Origin: UBA2588 sp964343075
GTDB lineage: Bacteria > Chloroflexota > Dehalococcoidia > Lucifugimonadales > UBA3495
Direction: 5' to 3'
Length of the DNA: 64,000 nt
Assembly: GCA_964343075.1 (NCBI GenBank)
Contig: CAYFGT010000007.1
Coordinates: forward strand, 1 to 64,000
In this document: positions 53,468-62,382 of the stretch, piece after piece
Layout: every line of letters starts with the position of its first letter
How positions within the stretch are numbered: the first letter of the stretch is position 1
Program-made: the position numbers and the translations under genes
Notes under the pieces: model-generated
The model's input: the letters and a program-made list of their open reading frames with translations, nothing else
Told to the model about the DNA's origin: nothing
Database searches by the model: none

Positions 53468-54427
53468 TTAAACTCCTTCGGTTGTGGTGAGTTTTAGGAA
53501 AATTTGCTCCAAACTCATGGAATTTAATTGTATGCTTAATAGGCTACAGTTGTTCTCAATGATCACTCTTGATATTTCGTCTCTAACGTCATATCCATCA
53601 GCTACTGATATTTCGAAAGTGGTATTCTCACTGTCTCTTATTCTCCTCACATCAGTCACCCCTTCAATGTTTTCTAGGACGGGTTGGATTTTTGTATTTG
53701 TGTTGGTAATTTCTACTAATATTTGTTGCGTTGCTTGTAACCTCGTGGCTAAATTGTCGGGTGTGTCCTCTGCGACGATTTGGCCTTGGTTTATGATCAA
53801 TACTCTTCCACATACCATGCTGACCTCTGGCAAGATGTGACTGCTCAATACTACCGTTTGTTGCTTGCCAATATCTTGGATTAGTCTTCTGGTTTCTACC
53901 ACTTGAATTGGATCTATGCCGATAGTTGGTTCATCCATAACAAGAATTTCTGGTTCATGTAAAATTGCTTGAGCAATACCCACTCTTTGCCGATAACCCT
54001 TAGATAACTTCCCTACTATCGTTTTGTAGTAATCTTGTAATCTGCAAATTTCAACCACATTGTTAATTTGGTCATTGATACTTCTTCGTGACATCCCTCT
54101 GAGTGATCCCATAAAGCTTAAATAATTCTTTACGGTCATGTCGGTGTGGAGTGGTACAGTTTCAGGTAAATACCCAATCTTCTTACGACATTCTAATGAA
54201 TCTTTGACAATATCCATGCCATCAATTTGGACAGTCCCTCTTGTCGGAGGCATGTATCCTGTTAGTATCCTCATAGTGGTTGTTTTACCTGCGCCATTAG
54301 GACCTAAAAACCCAAGTATTTCACCTCGTTGGACCTTGAAATCAACATTATCTATGGCAGGTTGTGGCCCATAGTAATGCGTCAAGTTGTCAGCTTCGAT
54401 AATAAAATCTAAGTTTTCAGTAGTCAT
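53468..54427 (-). CDS. ABC transporter ATP-binding protein (GldA-like)
   Basis: The 319-residue ATPase has Walker A GPNGAGKTT, the Q-loop region IGYLPETVPLH, signature SKGYRQRVGIAQ, Walker B ILVMDEPTIGIDP and the H-loop histidine in VVLSSHILPE. The C-terminal extension after about residue 220 is common in ABC-2 type exporters. It is the first gene of the four-gene run with the permease, GldG-like and DUF4340 genes, and is divergent from the decarboxylase at 54519. Confidence 0.93.
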   Translation of the reverse strand: MTTENLDFIIEADNLTHYYGPQPAIDNVDFKVQRGEILGFLGPNGAGKTTTMRILTGYMPPTRGTVQIDGMDIVKDSLECRKKIGYLPETVPLHTDMTVKNYLSFMGSLRGMSRRSINDQINNVVEICRLQDYYKTIVGKLSKGYRQRVGIAQAILHEPEILVMDEPTIGIDPIQVVETRRLIQDIGKQQTVVLSSHILPEVSMVCGRVLIINQGQIVAEDTPDNLATRLQATQQILVEITNTNTKIQPVLENIEGVTDVRRIRDSENTTFEISVADGYDVRDEISRVIIENNCSLLSIQLNSMSLEQIFLKLTTTEGV

Positions 54428-54518
54428 ATTGTTACCTAAAGTGGCATTTTATTTATTAAATTGTACTATAAGTTGAGGAATGATATTCTATACGACGAAT
54501 TTTGCCAAGGGGATGTAT

Positions 54519-54929
54519 ATGCATTTGGCCATTGACGGCTTTGACGGAGACCCCGATTTGATGTGGGATGAAACTAGGCTTTATCAGTTTTTGATTGATT
54601 ATCCCGCTGAGTTAAATATGACGCGTATAACGGATCCTCAGGTCGTGACTTATACGGATGCTAAAGGAGATGACTCAGGTATATCTGGATTCGTTATAAT
54701 TGCAGAGAGCCATATTAGCGTTCATACGTTCCCTAACAGAAATTATGTGAATATTGACATATTTTCGTGTAAAGATTTTGATACTGAAAAAGCTCTGGAT
54801 GACGCAAAAAAATTATTGGCGTTAACAAGAGTTAAGTCGTGGTCTCTTAATAGAGGTCTAGAATGGTTAAATGTTGAAGATGGAATTGCTAATGTTGCGA
54901 GTCAAAGATTAAGCTTGAATGATGGTTGA
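54519..54929 (+). CDS. speH: S-adenosylmethionine decarboxylase proenzyme (SpeH type)
   Basis: The 136-residue proenzyme self-cleaves to give a pyruvoyl cofactor and makes decarboxylated SAM for spermidine synthesis. The cleavage site is E63-S64 in AESHISVHTFP, with H69 and C84 (IFSCKDF) as processing and catalytic residues. The ATG at 54519 is six bases after AAGGGG; an ATG at 54513 is too close and a start at 54480 unsupported. The next gene, an agmatinase, is 20 bases downstream. Spermidine synthase is not in the window. Confidence 0.94.
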   Translation: MHLAIDGFDGDPDLMWDETRLYQFLIDYPAELNMTRITDPQVVTYTDAKGDDSGISGFVIIAESHISVHTFPNRNYVNIDIFSCKDFDTEKALDDAKKLLALTRVKSWSLNRGLEWLNVEDGIANVASQRLSLNDG

Positions 54930-54949
54930 ACCGTTGAAATTTGTGATAT

Positions 54950-55849
54950 ATGCACTTTAGTACAGACAAAGACAGCTGTTTCCTTGGCTTGCGAGCCCCT
55001 GCAAAAAATGAACCATTGGAGTGCCTCTTGGTTCCAGTTCCTTATGATAGTACTATGTCTTTCCAAACCGGATCTAAAGACTCCCCTGCGGCTATTATGA
55101 AAGCCTCATACCAGTTGGAGGATTATGATTGGGAACTAGAGATTGATCTCAGTGATTATGCGATAGCTACTACTGAAGCGTTAAAAGTTGAAACCCTCCA
55201 ACCCGAGGATATGATAGGAGGTATTGAATCTGCCGTTAAGCATATTATGAACACGCATGATGTTAAATTGCTTGGACTGATTGGCGGAGAGCACTCAATC
55301 AGTACAGCGGGCGCTAGGGCTTTGCGGAGTCGATTTGAAAGCCTTTCCGTATTGTATTTAGATGCCCATGCAGATTTGAGAGATGATTATCAGGGTACTC
55401 GTTGGGGCCACGCAAGTGGAGCCCGCAGGATCTCGGAATTTACAAATATCACGATAGCAGGCGTTAGAAGTATATCGTATGAGGAAGTACAATTCGCGAA
55501 GATGCATAACGTTCCTATAGTGTTTTGGAATGGTAAGAGCGCTCCAGAAACATTCATAGACCAAGCATTAGAACACTTAAATACTAATGTTTACTTGAGT
55601 CTAGACCTAGATGTGTTAGAACCTCATGTGATCGGGAACGTTGGTAATCCAGAACCAGGTGGTATGGATTGGATCACTCTGATGGATTTGCTTAAAACAC
55701 TAACGACCAGACATAATTTGGTAGGGTTCGATATTTGTGAACTGGTGCCCGTACCTGGGAACGAGTTAGGCAGCTACGCGGCGGCTAAGATTATTTATAA
55801 ACTGATCAGTAATAATATTAAAGGCGATGATTCGGAAACAGTCGTTTAG
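54950..55849 (+). CDS. speB: Agmatinase / ureohydrolase
   Basis: The 299-residue protein belongs to the arginase/agmatinase family. Manganese-binding stretches are LIGGEHSIS, YLDAHADLRDDY and YLSLDLDVLEPH, followed by the late glutamate of FDICELVPVPG. Agmatinase makes putrescine from agmatine, and pairing with SpeH supports that over arginase. Specificity is still inferred. Weak ribosome-binding site. It precedes the desulfurase by 77 bases. Confidence 0.92.
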   Translation: MHFSTDKDSCFLGLRAPAKNEPLECLLVPVPYDSTMSFQTGSKDSPAAIMKASYQLEDYDWELEIDLSDYAIATTEALKVETLQPEDMIGGIESAVKHIMNTHDVKLLGLIGGEHSISTAGARALRSRFESLSVLYLDAHADLRDDYQGTRWGHASGARRISEFTNITIAGVRSISYEEVQFAKMHNVPIVFWNGKSAPETFIDQALEHLNTNVYLSLDLDVLEPHVIGNVGNPEPGGMDWITLMDLLKTLTTRHNLVGFDICELVPVPGNELGSYAAAKIIYKLISNNIKGDDSETVV

Positions 55850-55926
55850 AGCTCCTGTATATTCGTTTGTGAGCCGGGGATATGGTAAAATTCAAGGTAT
55901 TAATACTAATAAATTGAGGCCAATTA

Positions 55927-57114
55927 GTGGTAAATACAATTTATCTAGATCATGCAGGGACAACTGGTGTTTCAGAAGAAGTATTGCAAGCGATGCTACC
56001 ATACTTCACAGAAAGATTTGGGAATGCTTCTAGTGTTCACGCGGTGGGACAGGAAGCAAAATTTGCCCTGGACAATGCTAGAGAAACTGTTGCGGGACGA
56101 TTAAACTCGAGGGTTGGAGACATAATTTTTACCAGTGGGGGCACTGAATCTGATAACGCTTCTATTATTGGTGCTGCTCTGGCCTTGAAAGATACGGGAA
56201 AACATATAATTACCACTGCAATAGAACATCATGCAGTATTGCATGCTTGTCAATATCTCGAAAATATGGGTTTTCAAGTTACGTATTTGCCGGTAGATGC
56301 TACAGGGAAAATTGATCTGGCTCAGCTAAGTAAAACAATTACAGATGAGACGATATTGGTCAGTGTGATGTATGCCAATAATGAAATAGGAACAATTAAT
56401 CCGTTGTCGGAGATCTCCCAAATTGTTAAAGACCGAGCATCTAGCCTGGATCGTACTATTGTTATGCATAGCGACGCTGTTCAAGCTGCTGGATTTTTGT
56501 CGTTAGACACCAAAGCCCTAGGAATTGATATGCTGAGTTTGTCAGGGCACAAATTTTATGGACCCAAAGGAACTGGCGTATTGTATTTGAAACGAGGAAC
56601 ACCTTTCTTACCTATACTTTTTGGAGGCAACCAAGAGCGAGAAAGGCGGCCAGGAACTGAAAATGTTGCTGGGGCAGTGGGTTTGAGTACTGCATTGGAC
56701 ATCGCCGATTCATATAGAGAAGAGACGAGCATGCACTGTAAGATGTTACGAGACACGTTGATAACAGGGATTAATGATACCATCCCAGGAAGTGTACTTA
56801 ATGGGTGCACCAAAAACCGATTGGCAAACAATGTAAATTTTTCTTTTGAAGGAGTGCAAGGGGAATCAATACTCCTTGGACTGGACTTAGCGGAAATTTC
56901 TGCATCAAGTGGAAGTGCCTGTAGTTCTGGATCGTTAGAACCTTCCCATGTTTTATTGGCTTTAGGCCAGAGTTCAGAGCTTGCAAGAGGAAGCTTACGT
57001 ATGACTTTAGGAAAAGCTAACACTTTAGATCAAATTCAATATGTGTTAGAAGTGCTGCCTAAATTAGTGCAGGAGTTACGAGGAATGCCTACACTATCAT
57101 CGAGTGGTATATGA
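55927..57114 (+). CDS. Cysteine desulfurase (NifS/IscS family)
   Basis: The 395-residue PLP enzyme removes sulfur from cysteine for iron-sulfur clusters and thio-cofactors. YLDHAGTTGVS at the N terminus, TSGGTESDNASI, VMYANNEIGTINP, the PLP lysine in LSLSGHKFYGPKG and the catalytic cysteine in ASSGSACSSGSLEPSHVL are conserved. The long SSGSACSSG-type loop fits IscS/NifS rather than SufS. The start is GTG with GAGG seven bases upstream. No iscU lies beside it. The lipoprotein gene overlaps its stop by four bases. Confidence 0.93.
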   Translation: MVNTIYLDHAGTTGVSEEVLQAMLPYFTERFGNASSVHAVGQEAKFALDNARETVAGRLNSRVGDIIFTSGGTESDNASIIGAALALKDTGKHIITTAIEHHAVLHACQYLENMGFQVTYLPVDATGKIDLAQLSKTITDETILVSVMYANNEIGTINPLSEISQIVKDRASSLDRTIVMHSDAVQAAGFLSLDTKALGIDMLSLSGHKFYGPKGTGVLYLKRGTPFLPILFGGNQERERRPGTENVAGAVGLSTALDIADSYREETSMHCKMLRDTLITGINDTIPGSVLNGCTKNRLANNVNFSFEGVQGESILLGLDLAEISASSGSACSSGSLEPSHVLLALGQSSELARGSLRMTLGKANTLDQIQYVLEVLPKLVQELRGMPTLSSSGI

Positions 57115-57674
57115 TGCGATTAATGACAAAAAGATTTCTAGTCATAAGTTTAGTTATGATTGCAATGCTTGTGTTGGCAGGTTGTTCTTCAGATTCGTCT
57201 AAACTAGGCCGTTATTACCAAGGGAAAGTTCTCCATATTAGCGTTGCTGAGATTGAACGTTCCGGAACGGTATCATTTTCTACCGTAAATCCAGAGGGGT
57301 TAATTCGTAGTTTTCAGCTCAACCCGTCTTCTGAAAAACGAGAAATTGTTAGGTTTAGGGTAAAAGTAGAAAATCACACAGCCGCCACAGCTATAGTTAA
57401 CATTGACGAAAATGCTGTGATTTTAAATGATTTTTTCTCTAATGATTACAGACCTATTAACATATATGAATACCAAATATCTGAACCCAGTTCTGAAGGT
57501 TCTGTATCGCTAACACCATTATGGAACAACATTACTTCACAAGACGACTCTGAATCTTTTGCTCTTCCAAGAGGGACAGGGATTGATGGCTGGATGTTTT
57601 TTGACGTTCCAAAAGATACTCATTTTAGAGAGTTTAAATGGCGAGCAGGAGATTCCTTAGGAATTGAGTTCTAA
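57111..57674 (+). CDS. Lipoprotein of unknown function
   Basis: The 187-residue protein has a signal peptide with lipobox LAGC near residue 25 and a beta-rich outer domain (VRFRVKVENHTAATAIVNI), resembling DUF4352-like immunoglobulin-type folds, though the match is weak. It overlaps the cysteine desulfurase stop in ATGATG, so it is cotranscribed. It is probably anchored on the outer face of the cytoplasmic membrane. It converges on the amidohydrolase with a six-base gap. Confidence 0.8.
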   Translation: MMRLMTKRFLVISLVMIAMLVLAGCSSDSSKLGRYYQGKVLHISVAEIERSGTVSFSTVNPEGLIRSFQLNPSSEKREIVRFRVKVENHTAATAIVNIDENAVILNDFFSNDYRPINIYEYQISEPSSEGSVSLTPLWNNITSQDDSESFALPRGTGIDGWMFFDVPKDTHFREFKWRAGDSLGIEF

Positions 57675-57680
57675 ATGATC

Positions 57681-58985
57681 TTAAGCATAGTGAGATGTGC
57701 TAAATCTGCCTAGTTGCAATTCTGTATATTGCTGCCTATTAAGTCGCTGTTTGAATTGATCGATAATTTGGCGTGCTCCTTCCGCTTGTTGTGACAAAAG
57801 GTCAATTGCCACCATTGACATGATTTTAGCTGGATTAATTACCGCAGTATTGTAATTTTTGATTATGTAATCATTGCTATGTCCAGTGCCAGATGCACCT
57901 GTACAGTATGGATGACATACTGGTATTACATGACTAAGATCTCCCATGTCTGTTGATCCTCCGCTTTTTTCCGAAGGATTCAAAGTGATCACTCGATTAT
58001 TCCCTAGTAATTTACTGGAATTGGATACAAAGATCGATTGCAGCTTGGTATCGTTGATCATGGGTAGATAGCCAGGGGTTGTTTCAATAGTCACTTCACA
58101 TCCCGTCGCTAATGCTGCGGCACGGAAACATTGATCGGTGATCCGAGAGTAGTTCTCTAGAGCCGCCAGATCCGAGGCTCGAATCCTCCATTCTAGTTGT
58201 GATTGTTTGGTGTGATTTTCGGCAGGTTGTATAAGAATTCCGTGACTCCTGGGAGTGTCTTCTCCTTTAAACAAGTCGCGATTATAATTTAACGCTTGTA
58301 TGGCAAATGAAGCGGCGTTTTGAGTCGAATCTGTGGTTGACTCTGAAAGGTCAGAGAAAGTGACAATTTTAGTCACATGGGTAGTGCTGGACCCGCCAAC
58401 CGCGAATACTTTTTCATTAGAACCTGACGCTGTGTGGCACATAAATGCTATATCTATATCGTCAAAATGACCTAATGAGATCAGTTCTTGTTTTCCTCCC
58501 AGAAAAGTGATTTGTCCTTGTCGTTTTAGCGCAAGTCTATCTGGAATATTGATGAATTCTTCAGCAGGGACTGCAAATGGTACGATACTGCCGTACAGAT
58601 TTTTCAGGATGGGTTCTTGATTTAAGCCAATCATGCACCCTATCATCATTGCGATTTGGCAGTTGTGCCCACATGCATGAGCCGAATTTGTAACAGGATC
58701 AGCATTGGGATGATCGTGAACTACTAGCGCATCCAACTCGCTGAGTATACTAATTGTAGGCCCTTCATGTTCTCCCGATAATTTGCCTTTTACGCCTGTG
58801 ATTGCCAAGTTGGTTTTTACGGGGATGCCCATGTCCGTTAGCGTAGCACTTACTAGAGATGAAGTTTTATATTCTTGGAATCCTACTTCAGGATGAGAAA
58901 GAATCTGCCTAGCGATGTTTTCGATAAATGGAGCATGTTCTTCTATTTTGCGACACGCTAAGGTTTTAAGCTCGTTGATTTCCAA
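57681..58985 (-). CDS. M20-family amidohydrolase paralogue with altered dimerization domain
   Basis: The 434-residue protein resembles aminobenzoyl-glutamate and aminoacylase-type M20D hydrolases. The metal site HACGHNCQ with its cysteine and histidine, AVPAEEF and the late GTGHSNDY histidine are retained. The central segment that in its neighbour reads GKGAHAGGAPHLG is replaced by SDLSESTTDS, and the substrate-strand PSEV is lost too. Activity may be changed or lost. It is a tandem copy of the gene at 58990-60315. Translation starts at TTG, without a strong ribosome-binding site. Confidence 0.82.
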   Translation of the reverse strand: MEINELKTLACRKIEEHAPFIENIARQILSHPEVGFQEYKTSSLVSATLTDMGIPVKTNLAITGVKGKLSGEHEGPTISILSELDALVVHDHPNADPVTNSAHACGHNCQIAMMIGCMIGLNQEPILKNLYGSIVPFAVPAEEFINIPDRLALKRQGQITFLGGKQELISLGHFDDIDIAFMCHTASGSNEKVFAVGGSSTTHVTKIVTFSDLSESTTDSTQNAASFAIQALNYNRDLFKGEDTPRSHGILIQPAENHTKQSQLEWRIRASDLAALENYSRITDQCFRAAALATGCEVTIETTPGYLPMINDTKLQSIFVSNSSKLLGNNRVITLNPSEKSGGSTDMGDLSHVIPVCHPYCTGASGTGHSNDYIIKNYNTAVINPAKIMSMVAIDLLSQQAEGARQIIDQFKQRLNRQQYTELQLGRFSTSHYA

Positions 58986-58989
58986 GGTT

Positions 58990-60315
58990 TTAACTATCGT
59001 ACGTGGCGTCGCTATTAAGGTTTCTCATATAAGCTAAGTATTCAGCAGCTGTCATATTAGGACGGTGTTTCCCTAGAATTTCATTTCCCAACCTTCCTGA
59101 ATTGCTGAGTAGATCAATTGCGGTACTAGCCAATGCTTTCGCTGCCGTAATCACAGCTAGTTGGTAATCTTCTATCACATAGGTAGCACCATGACCTAAT
59201 CCTGTTGCTCCTCCGACATAAGGGTGAATCACAGGCATTATCTGGCTGAGGTCTCCCATGTCTGTAGAACCTGTACCGTGAATTCTTCTCCCTATATTTT
59301 CGTCTCCTACAAGGTTTATTGCATTTGCTTTAAAAACATCCATTAAATTTGGGTCTTGACTGAGTGGCATGTACCCAGGAATAGTTTTGATATTTACTTG
59401 AGCCCCAACTGCTAGAGCACCAGCTCTGAGGGCACGGTCCACCTTTGAATTGGCGTCCATTATTGCTTCCATGGTTTTTCCTCGTATGAATGTTTCCATC
59501 GTAACTTCAGATGGCACTGCGCTAACGGCTTCGCCTCCCTTGGTGATGATTGGATGTATTCTTATGGTGTCGTTGTCTCTAAACGTCTCTCTGTTATAGT
59601 GAATGGCTGATAATGCTAGAGATGCAGCGTTTAATGCGTTGATCCCAAGATGTGGTGCCCCTCCTGCATGAGCGCCTTTGCCAATAAACTTAATTTTTTT
59701 TGCTACAGTCCCATTATTAGTACCGCTGATACATAGTTGTTTTTCTTCAGGCGTACTAGTCGTGTGCATCATCATTGCTATATCTATGTCATCGAATTCG
59801 CCAATCCTGATAAACTCGGGCTTGCCACCAAGAAATTCGAGTTTCCCTAAAGCCCGAAGGGTATCCCTATATTCAATTTCTATATACTCCTCTGCGGGGA
59901 CGGCCATTAATACAATACGACCACATAATTGTTCTTTCATGATTTGGGTGTTTAAGGCCATACCTGCAGCTAACATCATCCCGATTTGACAATGGTGACC
60001 ACAAGCGTGAGCAGCGCCAGTTTTTGGGTCGGCGAAGGGATGTTCCTTAACAATCAAAGAATCTAGTTCGCCCAATATGGCTATTGTAGGTCCTGGGTTA
60101 TTGAACATGATTTCTGCGCGAGAACCTGTTAAGGCTAATCCAGTCTTAAATGGCACACCCATTGAGGAGAACATTTCGTTGACTGTTTTGCCTGTTTTAA
60201 TTTCTCTGAATCCTGGTTCGGGGTTATCTAATATGGAAGAACACACGTTGAGGATTTTCTCAGAATTTGATTCTATCTCTTCGTAGGCTGCGGCTTTCAA
60301 GGAATCTAAAGTCAT
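58990..60315 (-). CDS. M20-family amidohydrolase (AbgB/aminoacylase-like)
   Basis: The 441-residue metallohydrolase hydrolyses an amide bond of an N-acyl amino acid or related compound; exact substrate is unknown. It has LGELDSLIVKEHPFADP, HACGHHCQ with ligands C105 and H107, VPAEEYIEIE, the lid-domain histidine in GKGAHAGGAPHLGINALNA and the terminal metal histidine in GLGHGATY. AGGTGAAAT stands before the ATG. It lies four bases upstream of its paralogue. Confidence 0.9.
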   Translation of the reverse strand: MTLDSLKAAAYEEIESNSEKILNVCSSILDNPEPGFREIKTGKTVNEMFSSMGVPFKTGLALTGSRAEIMFNNPGPTIAILGELDSLIVKEHPFADPKTGAAHACGHHCQIGMMLAAGMALNTQIMKEQLCGRIVLMAVPAEEYIEIEYRDTLRALGKLEFLGGKPEFIRIGEFDDIDIAMMMHTTSTPEEKQLCISGTNNGTVAKKIKFIGKGAHAGGAPHLGINALNAASLALSAIHYNRETFRDNDTIRIHPIITKGGEAVSAVPSEVTMETFIRGKTMEAIMDANSKVDRALRAGALAVGAQVNIKTIPGYMPLSQDPNLMDVFKANAINLVGDENIGRRIHGTGSTDMGDLSQIMPVIHPYVGGATGLGHGATYVIEDYQLAVITAAKALASTAIDLLSNSGRLGNEILGKHRPNMTAAEYLAYMRNLNSDATYDS

Positions 60316-60404
60316 ATTTCACCTGCTCAATGTGAAGATTGGGGCTATTGAAGTTATTTTACCATAGTACTATTTTCATAAATAAGTTGGTGTTTGGTAT
60401 GAGT

Positions 60405-60432
60405 TTGAATGGACTTCAATCCCATATATAAT
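60405..60432 (+). promoter_or_regulatory. Probable promoter of the glycerate kinase gene
   Basis: TTGAAT (60405-60410) and a perfect TATAAT (60427-60432) are 16 bases apart, about 31 bases before the TTG start. The rest of the 148-base gap shows nothing clear. Confidence 0.5.
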
Positions 60433-60463
60433 TGTCTTAAAATTTGATCAGGACCCTGTGTAA

Positions 60464-61612
60464 TTGAATATTGTTGTTGCTCCTCAAAATTTTAAAGGTA
60501 GCCTAAACGCTTATGATGCTGCTGTGGCTATTGAAAAAGGGATTTTGGAAGTCTGCCCAAATGCCAACACTACATTGATACCTATCGCGGATGGAGGAGA
60601 CGGGACCTTGGACGCTTTAGTAATTGGTGCTGGCGGTACAATCATTGAAAGTGAAGCTTGTGACCCTTTAGGTAGACTGATCACTACTAACTGGGGAGTA
60701 ATGAAAGATGGGACCACTGCTGTTATAGAAATGGCCAGAGCTTCTGGTTTGGCTCTGATAGATAGGAACGAACGTAATCCATTTACAACTAACACTTACG
60801 GTACAGGACAATTGATCCTGCAGGCTATAAACGATGGCTATAAGAAATTAATTATAGGACTTGGAGGGAGCGCGTCGAACGATGGAGGCACCGGAATGGC
60901 TCAATGTCTTGGATACCGTTTTTTTGATGTCAACGGCCAATTACTCGAACCCAATGGAAGATCTCTAGGTCAAATTCATTCTATAGATAGTTCCAATGTT
61001 GATCCTCGGATATTTGGAACGGAGTTTATTGGAGCGTCTGACGTCACCAATCTGTTATGTGGGGAAGAGGGAGCAGCTGCTATTTTTGGACCTCAAAAAG
61101 GAGCTTCGCAAACCGATATTGAATTACTTGATCAAGGCTTACAGAACTTGACGGATGTGCTCCTTAAAGATCTACATATAGATGTGTCTAAGTCCGTCTC
61201 GGGAGGCGCCGCGGGAGGACTCGGCGCAGGAATATTAGGGTTCTTAAAAGGACGTCTTGTTTCGGGCATCGACATGATTGCCAATACGTTGGACCTTGAA
61301 CAGAACATTGCCAAAGCCGATTTGGTAATTACTGGGGAAGGACAAACAGATAGATCAAGTGTGTTTGATAAAGGACCTGTTGGTATTGCAAAAATAGCAT
61401 CCAAATACGGAGTGCCTACTGTGATATTGACTGGTTCCTTGGGCAGAGGTTATCGACAAGTGTACAGATATGGAGTATCAGTAGTGGTCCCTATATCCGA
61501 TCGCCCTATGCGTTTTGAGATAAGCTTACAACGGACACGTCAATTGCTGCAGTCATGTACCGAACGGGTGATGATCCTGCTTTCATTGGGTAAAAACATA
61601 CAGGATAGTTAG
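60464..61612 (+). CDS. Glycerate 2-kinase (GlxK/GarK family)
   Basis: The 382-residue enzyme phosphorylates glycerate to 2-phosphoglycerate. NIVVAPQNFKGSLNAYDAA, IPIADGGDGTLDAL, IGLGGSASNDGGTGMAQ and GGAAGGLGAGILGFL with the late TGEGQTDRSS are family signatures. Translation starts at TTG with AGGA about ten bases upstream. Gene symbol is left open between glxK and garK. Its stop overlaps the end of the HEPN gene on the opposite strand by four bases. Confidence 0.92.
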   Translation: MNIVVAPQNFKGSLNAYDAAVAIEKGILEVCPNANTTLIPIADGGDGTLDALVIGAGGTIIESEACDPLGRLITTNWGVMKDGTTAVIEMARASGLALIDRNERNPFTTNTYGTGQLILQAINDGYKKLIIGLGGSASNDGGTGMAQCLGYRFFDVNGQLLEPNGRSLGQIHSIDSSNVDPRIFGTEFIGASDVTNLLCGEEGAAAIFGPQKGASQTDIELLDQGLQNLTDVLLKDLHIDVSKSVSGGAAGGLGAGILGFLKGRLVSGIDMIANTLDLEQNIAKADLVITGEGQTDRSSVFDKGPVGIAKIASKYGVPTVILTGSLGRGYRQVYRYGVSVVVPISDRPMRFEISLQRTRQLLQSCTERVMILLSLGKNIQDS

Positions 61613-62013
61613 ATTATTACTCTTTCTTTAACAAAATCCAAGACAATTCCTGATAGCTCTATCGCTCTTTCAGAGTCAGCAAGCTCAAATGCTTCAGAGG
61701 GAATCCCTCCAGGCAAAAATGCAGGATATCTAGTCATTTCAAAATATTTGTCCAGCTGCCTTGCTTCATTTTTGATTGTATCAAAGAACATCTCGAATAA
61801 TTTAGCGTCTTCACACAAGTCGCTAAGAGAGTGCCCCCATACATCTTCTGCCCCTCTGAAATAGAGGTAGCCTTTTACAGCTTTCTCCGCTGCTTGCTGG
61901 CTTAAGAAACAGGCGAGATTATGTTTCTCCCCTTGTTGATTGAAGCTAGCATCTAGTAAATCTTGCTCTGCTTGCTTAACCCATCTTGATCCTTCGTTAT
62001 GATTCATCGTCAT
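61609..62013 (-). CDS. HEPN-domain protein
   Basis: The 134-residue all-helical protein matches HEPN family members paired with minimal nucleotidyltransferases. WVKQAEQDLLDASF, CFLSQQAAEKAVKGYLYFRG and the MTRYPAFLPGG segment are typical. The RxxxxH ribonuclease motif of toxin-type HEPN proteins is not visible, so toxin activity is doubtful. GGGAG eight bases before the ATG at 62013 decides the start. It overlaps the nucleotidyltransferase gene by 17 bases. Confidence 0.85.
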   Translation of the reverse strand: MTMNHNEGSRWVKQAEQDLLDASFNQQGEKHNLACFLSQQAAEKAVKGYLYFRGAEDVWGHSLSDLCEDAKLFEMFFDTIKNEARQLDKYFEMTRYPAFLPGGIPSEAFELADSERAIELSGIVLDFVKERVII

Positions 62014-62365
62014 AAATAGTTCTCCCTTCACTACAAGCTTTCATTAGAGCTGGTAGTTCGTTGATTAATCTCGAAAATTCTTCTGGCGTATATACAATAG
62101 TTTCGACGGCTACATTTGCATTCAAATGGTAGGTCCAGAAGTCCTCTCGGCGTACAAAATTAGCACTGGGCATCCCAGAGCAAACATCAATTTCCTGGAT
62201 AGCTATAAGTTTGATAGGGCTATCAGGGGAATAGTTCTCCGTAGCCATGTCACCTGTTAATATAACTTTCTTTACTCCAAGGGTTGGTAGTAATTCTTGT
62301 ATATTTTTAAGTTCTTCTTCGAGCATTTGCTTTCTGAAATCGGTGAATCCTATTCTCATTGGCAT
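61997..62365 (-). CDS. Minimal nucleotidyltransferase-like protein with degraded active site
   Basis: The 122-residue protein fits the minimal nucleotidyltransferase (MNT) partner of HEPN proteins by size, position and the C-terminal VETIVYTPEEFSRLI-x-LMKACSEGRTIYD region. The normal GS-x10-DxD catalytic loop is LTGDMATENYSPDSPIKLI: Gly-Ser has become Gly-Asp and both metal aspartates of DxD are Pro and Lys positions. It is therefore probably a non-catalytic, binding-only member. AAGGA lies seven bases before the ATG. Confidence 0.72.
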   Translation of the reverse strand: MPMRIGFTDFRKQMLEEELKNIQELLPTLGVKKVILTGDMATENYSPDSPIKLIAIQEIDVCSGMPSANFVRREDFWTYHLNANVAVETIVYTPEEFSRLINELPALMKACSEGRTIYDDES

Positions 62366-62382
62366 GATGTAGTCCTTAATAA

